A stretch of 32,808 bases of DNA from Verrucomicrobiia bacterium (lineage in GTDB: Bacteria; Verrucomicrobiota; Verrucomicrobiia; JABWAM01), in the NCBI GenBank assembly GCA_020849895.1, contig JADZFN010000024.1:1-32808 (forward strand). Reading direction: 5' to 3'. A model generated the notes under the pieces. It was not told the origin of the DNA, searched no databases, and saw only the letters and a program-made list of their open reading frames with translations. The first letter of the stretch is position 1; each line of letters opens with the position of its first letter. Positions 7,270 through 14,578 of this stretch are shown here, piece after piece. The position numbers were made by a program, and so were the translations under genes.

Positions 7270-8085
7270 ATGCCGACTTTTCAGCGAGTGGAGTCCCTCG
7301 ACGCACCCGAGCTCGCGCCCTATCGCACGATGCGGCGGCAGACCGAGCACCGTCGTCAGGGCATCTTCGTGGCGGAAGGGGAAAAGGTGGTCCGCCGCCT
7401 GCTCGGGAGCGGTTGGGAGATCCTCTCGGCGCTGATGGAGGAGCGGTGGGCGGCGCCGTTGCGGGAGCAACTGGAAGCGCGGCGGGAAGCTTTTCCGGTG
7501 TTTCTCGCGCCGAGAGAGGCGCTCTCGATGCTCGCCGGCTATCCGCTTTTTCAAGGCGTGCTCGCCGTGGGGCGGGTGCCGCCGTCGCCCGCGCTCCCCG
7601 ACCTGCTGGCGCGCACGCCGCGTCCGCGGCTTTTCGTGGCGGTGGACGGTGTGAGCCACGCGGAGAACATGGGTGCGATCCTCCGCTCGGGTGCGGCCTT
7701 CGGCGCGCAGGCGATCCTCGTGGGCGAAACCTCGTGCAGCCCGTGGCTGCGGCGGGCGGTGCGCGGTTCGATGGGCGCGGTCTTCCGTCTGCCCGTCTTC
7801 GAGGCATCTTCGCTGGCTGAAACGCTCGACGACCTGCGTTCACACGGCGTCTTCTGCGTCGCGGCCCATCCGCGCGAAGGCGCGGAACCGGTCTGGCAAT
7901 GCGATTTCCGCCGCGATTGCTGCGTGGTGTTCGGCAGCGAAGGCTTCGGCCTCTCGGACGCGGTGCTGGCGCGCTGCGCCGCCGTCGCGCGGATTCCGAT
8001 GTCGCCCCACGTGGATTCGTTGAACGTCGCCGGCGCCGTGGCCGCCTTCCTTTACGAAGTCGGACGGCAACGAGGGATGGGGTAA
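7270..8085 (+). CDS. SpoU/TrmH family RNA 2'-O-methyltransferase
   Basis: The 271-residue product is a SPOUT-class RNA ribose methyltransferase. Residues 1-100 form an L30e-like RNA-binding domain (FVAEGEKVVRRLL near 33-45, FQGVLAVGR near 94-102). The trefoil-knot domain carries all three motifs: NMGAILRSGAAFG at 133-145 with the catalytic Asn133 and Arg139, VVFGSEGFGLSD at 219-230, and IPMSPHVDSLNVAGAVAAFLYE at 242-263 (key residues Pro, Ser250, Leu251, Asn252). The organisation matches enzymes that methylate 23S rRNA or tRNA; the target base is not predictable. A hairpin 9 bp past the stop may end the transcript. Confidence 0.93.
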   Translation: MPTFQRVESLDAPELAPYRTMRRQTEHRRQGIFVAEGEKVVRRLLGSGWEILSALMEERWAAPLREQLEARREAFPVFLAPREALSMLAGYPLFQGVLAVGRVPPSPALPDLLARTPRPRLFVAVDGVSHAENMGAILRSGAAFGAQAILVGETSCSPWLRRAVRGSMGAVFRLPVFEASSLAETLDDLRSHGVFCVAAHPREGAEPVWQCDFRRDCCVVFGSEGFGLSDAVLARCAAVARIPMSPHVDSLNVAGAVAAFLYEVGRQRGMG

Positions 8086-8094
8086 AACTTGTCT

Positions 8095-8117
8095 CCGGAG
8101 GTTCACACTTCCTCCGG
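8095..8117 (+). terminator. Perfect 7-bp hairpin after the SpoU gene
   Basis: CCGGAGG (8095-8101) pairs with CCTCCGG (8111-8117) around a 9-nt loop and is followed by TCACTTTTC. The T-run is short, so termination would be weak. Its arm includes GGAGG, so it could instead sequester a ribosome site. It supports the next gene starting at 8146 rather than at a TTG at 8089. Confidence 0.45.
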
Positions 8118-8145
8118 TCACTTTTCTCCTCAGCGTCTCTGTTCC

Positions 8146-9948
8146 ATGTCTCCTCTTCGTTTACGTCTCGGGTTTCCGCCGCGCGAAGGGCGCGCTGCAT
8201 TCGGTGTCTTTCTCCTCGCGCTGGGCGTGCGGCTGTGGGCGCTCGGGGCGCTTGCGGATTCACCGTTCTTCGAGCCGATCTCCGGAGGGAACGATCGTGC
8301 GCTCTATGACGGATTCGCTCAACACGTGGCTCGCGGCGCGAGGTTTCCGGCCGGCGTGTTCGAGTTCATGCCGCTTTATCCGTGGGTGCTCGGAACGCTT
8401 TACGCGCTCGTCGGACCGAACCTCTACGCCGCGGGATTCTTCGGCGCGGGGCTTGACGCCCTGACGGCGGCGCTCATCGCCGGATTCGCGCGGCGTCTCG
8501 GCGCGAGGCGCGGGGTGGCGACGTTGCTGGGCGCCCTTTACGCGCTCTATCCGACGGCGATTGCCTACGCGATCGTGACGATGCCGAACACGCTCAACGC
8601 GTTTCTGCTCCTCGTGTTCGCTGGGGCGGCCTGGTGTCTGGGGGAAGCCGGCGCCGTAAAAAAACGTTCTCCGGACCGAGATGAAGCGGCGCCGAGAAGA
8701 GGCGGCGGATGGGCGTGGTTCGGCCTCGGGTGGCTCGGCGGCGTCGCCGCGCTCGGTTACGCCGGGATGCTGCTCGTCGCCGGCGTCGTCGCGGCATGGC
8801 TTGCCGCGCGGGAAGTTCGGTGCGCCGGCGCACGGCGTGCGGCGCTTCGCGCGGGATTTTTCGCCCTCGGATTCGCGCTGCCGCTTGCGCCGGTGACCCT
8901 GCACAACTGGCACGCCGAGGGGCGCTTCGTGCTCGTGACCGCGCACGGCGGATTCAATTTTTTCATGGGCAACCATGCGGGCGCCACCGGTTATCCGGTG
9001 CGGATCGGCGACTTCCGCGGCGAGGCGGGCAGCCTGCTGGCCGATGCGCGCGCGGAGGCGGAGAGGACCGAGGGGCGTGCGCTGGCCGCCGCGGAAGTTT
9101 CAGCGTTTTGGTCGGCGCGCGCCCGCGCCTGGTGGCGGGAACACCCCGCCGACGCCCTGCGGTTGCTCGGGGTGAAGGCGGTGAAGCTGTTTCACTGCGC
9201 CGAATACGACGACCTGAGGCTCCTGCCGATGTTGCGGTTGGGCGGGACGGCGTTCGCGTCGCCGCTCTGGCCTTCGTTCGCGTGGTTGGCGTGGCTGGGG
9301 CTGGCAGGTCTGCTCGCCGCGCGAGCGCCGGCGTCGTTGCGCCTCTCCGCCCTCGCCGCGAGCGCGGGGATCGTTCTGTTCTTCATCACCTCCCGCTATC
9401 GGTTAACGCTCGCCCCGCTCCTCGCCGTGCTCGGGGCGCTGGCGCTTTCTCAGCTCGCGGATGCCTGGGTCGTGGGCGCTCGCCGGCGCGTCGCGGCGCT
9501 CGCCGCCGCTTTCTTTGCAGCCGTCGTGCCGGTCGCGTGGCCGCTTCACGGAACGGACTTCCGCGCGCTCGATCGTTACAATGCGGCCGCCTTCCTGCTC
9601 CAGAAAGGACAGCTCGCCGAAGCGGAGCGCCTGGCACTCGAGGGGCTGGCGATCGCTCCGGGCCATGCGGACCTCCATTTCGCTCTCGGGAACGCCCTCT
9701 TCGCGCAGGGACGCGCGACGGAGGCGCGCGCGGCGTTCGAGAACGCCGTGAAACTCGATCCGCAGCGCGCCTCGGCCCATTACAACCTGGCGGTTGTCTG
9801 TCGGGCCCTCGGGGATCGGGTCTCCGCCCTGCGCGAAGCGGCGGAGGCGCGGCGGCTCGATCCGTTGCATCCGCGCGTCGGAGAGGTCCTCCGGGAACTC
9901 GCGCGGCCCGACGCGTCGCCGGTTCGAAAAGGAAACGACTCGCGTTGA
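8146..9948 (+). CDS. Polytopic membrane glycosyltransferase (PMT/ArnT-like, GT39 type) with C-terminal TPR domain
   Basis: The product is about 600 residues from the ATG at 8146; a TTG at 8089 would add 19 residues but lies ahead of a hairpin. The first 430 or so residues contain many hydrophobic segments. The first lumenal loop, SPFFEPISGGNDRALYDGFA, is acidic, as in PMT/ArnT enzymes that use polyprenyl-phosphate sugars, and is followed by LYPWVLGTLYALVG-type repeats typical of the fold. After the last helix (AALAAAFFAAVVPVAWPL) comes a soluble tail with about three TPR units, for example ALGNALFAQGRATEARAAFENAVKLDP and AHYNLAVVCRALGDRVSALREA. The enzyme probably transfers sugar to a periplasmic acceptor, with the TPR tail binding a partner or protein substrate. 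The acceptor is unknown. Confidence 0.82.
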   Translation: MSPLRLRLGFPPREGRAAFGVFLLALGVRLWALGALADSPFFEPISGGNDRALYDGFAQHVARGARFPAGVFEFMPLYPWVLGTLYALVGPNLYAAGFFGAGLDALTAALIAGFARRLGARRGVATLLGALYALYPTAIAYAIVTMPNTLNAFLLLVFAGAAWCLGEAGAVKKRSPDRDEAAPRRGGGWAWFGLGWLGGVAALGYAGMLLVAGVVAAWLAAREVRCAGARRAALRAGFFALGFALPLAPVTLHNWHAEGRFVLVTAHGGFNFFMGNHAGATGYPVRIGDFRGEAGSLLADARAEAERTEGRALAAAEVSAFWSARARAWWREHPADALRLLGVKAVKLFHCAEYDDLRLLPMLRLGGTAFASPLWPSFAWLAWLGLAGLLAARAPASLRLSALAASAGIVLFFITSRYRLTLAPLLAVLGALALSQLADAWVVGARRRVAALAAAFFAAVVPVAWPLHGTDFRALDRYNAAAFLLQKGQLAEAERLALEGLAIAPGHADLHFALGNALFAQGRATEARAAFENAVKLDPQRASAHYNLAVVCRALGDRVSALREAAEARRLDPLHPRVGEVLRELARPDASPVRKGNDSR

Positions 9949-9984
9949 ATCGCTTTCCGCTCGTGAATCCGTTCCGGCCGGATT

Positions 9985-11265
9985 ATGCTGGCGCGGATGA
10001 ACGAGATCGTCGCCATGATCGAGGAGATGGGGCGAAAGGCGCGCGCCGCGTCGCTGAAGTTCGCCTCCGCGCCTTCGGAGGCCAAACGCTCCGCGCTCCG
10101 CGCCATGGCCGACGCCTTCGACAAGGCGTCGGAACGACTCGTCGCCGAAAACGCGAAGGACGTCGCGCAGGCGAAGAAGGAGGGGCTTGCGCCCGCGATG
10201 GTGGAGCGGCTGACGCTTGACGCGAAGCGCGTCGCCGCGATGGCGAAGGGCGTCCGCGAAGTCGCCGCCTTGCCCGATCCCGTGGGAGAAGTCCTTCGCG
10301 AATGGACGCGCCCCAACGGGCTTCGTATCCGCAAGGTGCGCGTTCCGCTCGGGGTTGTCGGCATCATCTATGAGTCGCGCCCAAACGTGACCGCCGATGC
10401 CGGCAGTCTCTGCCTGATGTCGGGGAACGCCGCCATCCTGCGCGGGGGGCGCGAGGCGCTCCGTTCAAACGCCGCCCTCGCCGACCTCATGGAAGAGGCG
10501 GGACGCAACGCGGGCCTGCCCGACGACTGCCTCCAGCTCGTGCGGACGCCCGACCGCGAGGCGGTGCGCGCGCTCGCGCGTCTCGACCGGTATATCGCCT
10601 GCATTGTGCCCCGGGGTGGCGAAGGCCTCATCCGCGCCGTCGTGGAGGGCGCCACTGTGCCGGTCGTCAAGCATTACAAAGGCGTCTGCCACGTTTTCGT
10701 GGACCGGGCGGCCGACCTGGCGATGGCGCGAAGGATCGCGCTCAACGCCAAATGCCAGCGGCCCGCCGTCTGCAACGCGATGGAGACCCTGCTCGTCCAC
10801 CGCGACGCCGCCGCGAAATTCCTGCCTGATGTCGCGAAGGAGCTTTTCGCGCGCGGGGTCGAACTCCATGCCGATACCCGAGCGAAGGCCTTCGTCCGCG
10901 CGGGCGGAACCGTGCGCGACGCCCTCGAAGAAGACTGGAGTACCGAATACAACGCCCTCGTCCTCAACGTGAAGGTGGTGGACTCGCTCGACGAGGCGAT
11001 CGCCCACATCAACCGCTACGGCTCCGCGCATTCCGACAGCATCGTGACGGCCGACGCCGCCGCGGCAGAACGTTTTCTGAAGGAAGTGGACTCGGCGACG
11101 GTGTATCACAACGCCTCGACCCGTTTCACTGACGGCGGCGAGTTCGGGATGGGAGCGGAGATCGGGATCAGCACCGATCGCCTCCACGCGCGTGGCCCGA
11201 TGGCGCTCGAGGAATTGACCACCTACAAGTACGCGATCCTTGGAAACGGCCAGGTGCGCGAGTAG
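9985..11265 (+). CDS. proA: Glutamate-5-semialdehyde dehydrogenase (gamma-glutamyl phosphate reductase)
   Basis: The 426-residue product is full length for ProA, which reduces gamma-glutamyl phosphate to glutamate-5-semialdehyde with NADPH in proline synthesis. Diagnostic stretches are VPLGVVGIIYESRPNVTADA (near 121-140), the catalytic cysteine in QRPAVCNAMETLLVH (near 257-271), STEYNALVLNVKVVDSLDEAI, and the C-terminal VYHNASTRFTDGGEFGMGAEIGIST followed by HARGPMALEELTTYKY. The ProA signature is complete. A second ATG at 9997 is an equally good start, since neither has a Shine-Dalgarno. The partner kinase gene proB is not adjacent. The gene follows the membrane glycosyltransferase after 36 bp but has no functional link to it. 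Confidence 0.96.
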   Translation: MLARMNEIVAMIEEMGRKARAASLKFASAPSEAKRSALRAMADAFDKASERLVAENAKDVAQAKKEGLAPAMVERLTLDAKRVAAMAKGVREVAALPDPVGEVLREWTRPNGLRIRKVRVPLGVVGIIYESRPNVTADAGSLCLMSGNAAILRGGREALRSNAALADLMEEAGRNAGLPDDCLQLVRTPDREAVRALARLDRYIACIVPRGGEGLIRAVVEGATVPVVKHYKGVCHVFVDRAADLAMARRIALNAKCQRPAVCNAMETLLVHRDAAAKFLPDVAKELFARGVELHADTRAKAFVRAGGTVRDALEEDWSTEYNALVLNVKVVDSLDEAIAHINRYGSAHSDSIVTADAAAAERFLKEVDSATVYHNASTRFTDGGEFGMGAEIGISTDRLHARGPMALEELTTYKYAILGNGQVRE

Positions 11266-11288
11266 GGCGCGGAAGCGAAATCTCGCCA

Positions 11289-11306
11289 TGGCGGAAAGCC
11301 CCGCCA
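11289..11306 (+). terminator. Weak hairpin after proA
   Basis: TGGCGG (11289-11294) pairs with CCGCCA (11301-11306) around AAAGCC, 23 bp past the proA stop. There is no T-run. It may end or protect the proA transcript. Confidence 0.25.
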
Positions 11307-11400
11307 CCGACCTGTGCGTTTCGAGGAAGAGGCTCCGCATCGCCGGATTTCTGTTCGGGGCGTCGTGTTCGTCGCTCGCCCAGCCTTTGTCTCGGAAGTC

Positions 11401-11429
11401 TTGAATTTTGAGGGGTTTTTCATCATATT
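11401..11429 (+). promoter_or_regulatory. Candidate promoter for the PEP-CTERM subtilase-like gene
   Basis: TTGAAT (11401-11406), a 17-bp spacer and CATATT (11424-11429) form a fair sigma-70 match in an AT-rich patch that contrasts with the surroundings. The ATG follows 12 bp after the -10 box, leaving at most a very short leader. Confidence 0.45.
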
Positions 11430-11441
11430 GCTTCCTGCCGA

Positions 11442-12896
11442 ATGCGAGAAATCCTCCTCCAGCGCGGAGTTTTGTTTTCGATCATCCTCGGTGGCGTCTT
11501 TTCTGCGGGGCGCGTTTGGGCAGATGCCTATACGATCGCCTATGACACCGTTCAGGCCACCGCCTACCGGAACCTCTCGAACGGATTCCTTGGCGCGGCC
11601 GTTGGCGTCGCTCAGATCGAGCTCCAGCGTCCCGAAACCAATCACGTGGCGTTCTCCAACATCGTCTTCACTCTCCATCAGAGCGACAGCGGCGGAGCGC
11701 ATCCCACGGGGGTCGGCTCGATCCTTTACGGTCGCGCCGAGGGGTTCAACGGCGGCGTGGCGACGGGCGTCACCAACGTCGAGTATTGGAACGCCAACAA
11801 CTTCATCAACCAGATCATCCTCTCGAACGGAACGATTGCCTCGAAGGTCGTCAGCCAGAGCTATACCGGCGGCACGAATTTGTATTCCGCCTACAACGCC
11901 GCATTCGATTACTGGATTCAGCAGCGCAAGACGGTCGTGGTTTCTGGAGGCGTAGGCACGGCAACCAACTGGGACTGGCCCTCGAGCGCCTACAACGGCA
12001 TCAGCGTCGGGGCCTCGGATTCCGAAGGGAACCCCACCGGCGGGCCCGTCGGCCCGACTCAGAACGGGCGGGCCAAACCCGATCTCATCGCCCCCCGCTC
12101 CGCCCAGGTCGCCGCCTCGCCTTCCATCACCGGAAACAACATCACCTTCACCAATTCGAGTTACACCTCGATCGAGGGCGTCAGCCTTTCGACTCCCTTC
12201 GTGGCCGGCGCCGCCACCCTCCTCATCGACGCGGCGCTCGGCACCGCCGGCCTCTCCAACGGCACCGACCCCCGCGTGGTCAAATCCATCCTCATGACCA
12301 GCGCGAAGAAGATGGCCGGTTGGCACAAGGGGACCAACGGAGCCAACGATGACGCCTCCGCGCCCCTGGATTTCACGCAAGGGGCGGGATTGCTCCAGGT
12401 GAAGGCGGCCTACGACCTTCTCTCCGCCGGAGAGCAGGCCTACGGTCCGGGCAACGTCCTTTCCAACGGCTGGGACTACGCCGCCGTCGGCGGGATCGTT
12501 GCCAATCGCACCCGAACCTACAACCTCTTCCTCTCGAACAGCCTTTTCCTCAGTAACAGCTTCACCATCACCGCCACGCTGAACTGGTTCGAAGACGTCA
12601 TCAATCCCGACTTCGGCAGCTACGGAACCTCGCTCGAAAACCTCGATCTCAAGCTCAAGACCGGCGGCACTACGGTCCAGTTCAGCACGAGCGTCGTGGA
12701 CAACGTCGAACACATCTGGTTCACCACCAACGCGCCGGGCATCTACACGCTTGAGGTCACGCACAACTCTTCCACCGCCACCGACTACGCCCTAAGCTGG
12801 AACGCGACGCCGGTGCCGGAACCGTCCCTGGCGCTCCTCCTCACCGTCGCACTGGGAGGAGGATTGGCGGCCCGCCGCTTTTTCACACGCCTTTGA
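11442..12896 (+). CDS. Secreted PEP-CTERM protein with a divergent subtilase (S8) domain
   Basis: The 484-residue product has a signal peptide (residues 1-27, hydrophobic LFSIILGGVFSA, cleavage near VWA-DA), a subtilase-like domain at about 50-335 and a C-terminal sorting signal: VPEPS, a hydrophobic helix and a basic end (RRFFTRL). PEP-CTERM signals direct proteins to exosortase at the cell envelope. Subtilase landmarks are GVAQIELQRP (55-64), HPTGVGS (87-93) in place of HGTHVAG, the GVATGV stretch, GRAKPDLIAP (209-218) and EGVSLSTPFVAGAATLL (245-261) with Ser248 as nucleophile. The catalytic Asp appears to be Glu60, and the oxyanion Asn region reads VVVSGGVG with glycines. A beta-rich region follows (about 360-460). 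It may be a subfamily with a Glu-His-Ser site or a non-proteolytic binding protein. Two coupled small genes lie 240 bp downstream. Confidence 0.8.
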   Translation: MREILLQRGVLFSIILGGVFSAGRVWADAYTIAYDTVQATAYRNLSNGFLGAAVGVAQIELQRPETNHVAFSNIVFTLHQSDSGGAHPTGVGSILYGRAEGFNGGVATGVTNVEYWNANNFINQIILSNGTIASKVVSQSYTGGTNLYSAYNAAFDYWIQQRKTVVVSGGVGTATNWDWPSSAYNGISVGASDSEGNPTGGPVGPTQNGRAKPDLIAPRSAQVAASPSITGNNITFTNSSYTSIEGVSLSTPFVAGAATLLIDAALGTAGLSNGTDPRVVKSILMTSAKKMAGWHKGTNGANDDASAPLDFTQGAGLLQVKAAYDLLSAGEQAYGPGNVLSNGWDYAAVGGIVANRTRTYNLFLSNSLFLSNSFTITATLNWFEDVINPDFGSYGTSLENLDLKLKTGGTTVQFSTSVVDNVEHIWFTTNAPGIYTLEVTHNSSTATDYALSWNATPVPEPSLALLLTVALGGGLAARRFFTRL

Positions 12897-13136
12897 GAGG
12901 AGGGCGGACGGTCTGCGGGGCCGAGGGCCCGCCAATTCCGTTTCGAGCCTCTCGTTTTTCCCGGCCGGGAAAGAGGTGGTCTCTGGCGGCTTCGGGCCCT
13001 TCCCCGGCTGGAGGCGGCGAGGATCCCATCTGCTTCCGACATTTTCGATTCGCCCTTCGACCGATCCTTCACCGGAAAAAGGTCGCACCGAGCGGCCGCT
13101 TTCCTTCATGATGAGGACGATTGGCGGAAGATTCGC

Positions 13137-13409
13137 ATGCCGCGCCGACGCCCCCCAAAGCCCGCTCCCGTGCGCTACGTCCTGCGCTTTTGCGGCGACG
13201 GTCCGGCGCCGCGCGCGGACATCGCCCTGATCGAAGGCGAACGCGAAATCCGCGTCATGGATTTTTCTCCGCCGCGCCTCATGCTCGTGCGGGCGCGCGA
13301 GAGCCGCCTCCGCGCCGTCCTGCGCCGCCTCCCCGGATGGGCGATGAGCGCCGAGCGCGCGGTCCCCTTGCCGGCGCGCCCCGCGCGCCGCCCAAAAGTT
13401 TCCCCATGA
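13137..13409 (+). CDS. Small conserved-looking hypothetical protein (90 aa), coupled to the next gene
   Basis: The 90-residue basic protein starts with a proline/arginine-rich tip and continues with VRYVLRFCGDGPAPRADIALI, EIRVMDFSPPRLMLVRA and LRAVLRRLPGWAMSAERAVPLP. This alternation of strands and one helix, ending in 'LPGW', looks like a compact alpha/beta domain. I recall similar small unnamed proteins and see a loose resemblance to the I9 subtilase propeptide/inhibitor fold, but I cannot confirm it. It has no signal peptide. Its TGA stop overlaps the ATG of the next gene (ATGA at 13406-13409), so the two are probably co-translated. It follows a subtilase-like gene on the same strand after 240 bp of apparently empty sequence. 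Function unknown. Confidence 0.6.
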   Translation: MPRRRPPKPAPVRYVLRFCGDGPAPRADIALIEGEREIRVMDFSPPRLMLVRARESRLRAVLRRLPGWAMSAERAVPLPARPARRPKVSP

Positions 13410-13711
13410 GACCCGCCCGCATCACCACGCTCGAACAACTCGCCCGCCGCGTCGCCGAAGATGAGGACCTCCGCCGCGAACTCGGCGAGAAACCCGTCGA
13501 GACGCTCGCCCGCCTCGCCGAACCGCTCCGCTCGGACGCTTGGATCTATCGCCTCGTGGTGATCGCCCTCGGCCTCGCCGCGCTCCTCGCCATCGGCGGA
13601 TCGGTCGCACTCGCGTTCGCCGGCAAACCCACTCCCGAGGCGCTCGTGGCGTTCGGCTCCGCCGCCGTCGGCGCGCTAGCGGGCTTGCTCGCGCCTTCGC
13701 CCGGGCGCTGA
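13406..13711 (+). CDS. Small membrane protein (101 aa) of unknown function
   Basis: The ATG overlaps the stop of the preceding gene by 4 bp. The protein has a charged N-terminal helical region (LEQLARRVAEDEDLRRELGEKPVETLARLAEPLR, about residues 9-42), then a membrane segment YRLVVIALGLAALLAIGGSVALAFAG (about 47-72) and a second, glycine/alanine-rich hydrophobic segment VAFGSAAVGALAGLLAPSP (about 79-98). The charged part loosely resembles Nif11-type leader regions, but there is no leader cleavage motif or core peptide. I recall similar 'IYR-VV-LG ... GSAAVGALAGLLAP' proteins as unnamed membrane proteins. The likely arrangement is a cytoplasmic helical domain on a two-helix anchor. Function unknown. 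Confidence 0.65.
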   Translation: MRPARITTLEQLARRVAEDEDLRRELGEKPVETLARLAEPLRSDAWIYRLVVIALGLAALLAIGGSVALAFAGKPTPEALVAFGSAAVGALAGLLAPSPGR

Positions 13712-13815
13712 AGTCCGGCCGCCTCAGCCCTCGGAACGCCATAGGAGAACCGGTTCGGAGTCCTCCTCAGGATCTCCTCCATGGAAAAAGAACGCCCCGA
13801 AAGCGGCGAGACGGC

Positions 13816-14526
13816 TTACGGCTCCCCGCGCTCCGCTTGCCGATTGGAGGGCGGGATCTTCGGATTCCTCTGCTGCGGCGTTTGCGGCCAGTCCTCTTCG
13901 CGAATCCCGCCTTCGGCGCGGACTTCGTCCACGAGGGCGCGAAACCCCTCGAGAAACCTCCTCCGCAACGCGGGGACGTCCGCGCGCGTCAAGCCCTCGA
14001 CCGGGATCGGTTCTCCAAAACGGAACCAGAGCGGCGGACGCCTCCAAAGGCTTTTCGGCGCGTAGAGGCGGTCGGTTCCGAGGACGAGGGCGGGCAGGAT
14101 CGGGGCGCGCCCCAGCAAGGCGATCACAAAGGCCCCATCGTAAAGGCTCGGCTTGCCGCCGACGAGGCTCGCCTCGCCCGTGCGGATGCCGCCTTCAGGA
14201 AAAACGCCGACGCATCGCCCCATCCGCGCCCGCCGCACCGCCTCGCGCAACGCGGCGTGATCGGCTTGGTATTGCCTTACGAAAATCGTCCGCACGTTCC
14301 GAAAATAAAACGCCGCGAGACGGTTTCGGAAAAGGACGTCGGACGCCATCCAATCAATCCGTCGCGGACACGCCATCGCGAGGAGATGCGGATCGAAATG
14401 GCTGATGTGATTGGAGACCAGGACCAGCCCGCCGCGGCGCGGCACGCGCGCCCGTCCGCCGGCGCGCACCCGCGACAGCAGGGGCATCGCCGCCCGCGTG
14501 GCGAAAGTGGAGAGATGATAGAGCAA
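13816..14526 (-). CDS. PlsC-type 1-acyl-sn-glycerol-3-phosphate acyltransferase
   Basis: The 236-residue product has the glycerophospholipid acyltransferase motifs: NHISHFD (the NHx4D block, near 39-45) as catalytic His-Asp, a region IFVRQYQADHAALREAV matching block II, and FPEGGIRTGE (block III, near 110-119), followed by ILPALVLGTDRLY (block IV-like). PlsC enzymes acylate lysophosphatidic acid at the inner membrane, though this subfamily also includes acyltransferases for other lipids. The C-terminal 30 residues are charged and probably disordered. The start is TTG at 14526, 52 bp after the namZ stop on the same strand, so it is probably the last gene of a bioB-namZ-plsC transcript. Confidence 0.87.
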   Translation of the reverse strand: MLYHLSTFATRAAMPLLSRVRAGGRARVPRRGGLVLVSNHISHFDPHLLAMACPRRIDWMASDVLFRNRLAAFYFRNVRTIFVRQYQADHAALREAVRRARMGRCVGVFPEGGIRTGEASLVGGKPSLYDGAFVIALLGRAPILPALVLGTDRLYAPKSLWRRPPLWFRFGEPIPVEGLTRADVPALRRRFLEGFRALVDEVRAEGGIREEDWPQTPQQRNPKIPPSNRQAERGEP

Positions 14527-14578
14527 GAACGGGGGTCCGGCGAAAGGGATTCAGATTTTGGGCTTTCGGCTTTGCGGT

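Noticed and set aside
5984..7435. Long plus-strand open frame opposite the GT9 gene
   Set aside because: The GT9 motifs are on the minus strand; this frame has acidic low-complexity composition only.
8089..8145. TTG start at 8089 for the membrane glycosyltransferase
   Set aside because: It precedes a hairpin that looks like the end of the previous transcript, and the 19 extra residues look unlike a membrane-protein start. ATG at 8146 is preferred, without a strong ribosome site for either.
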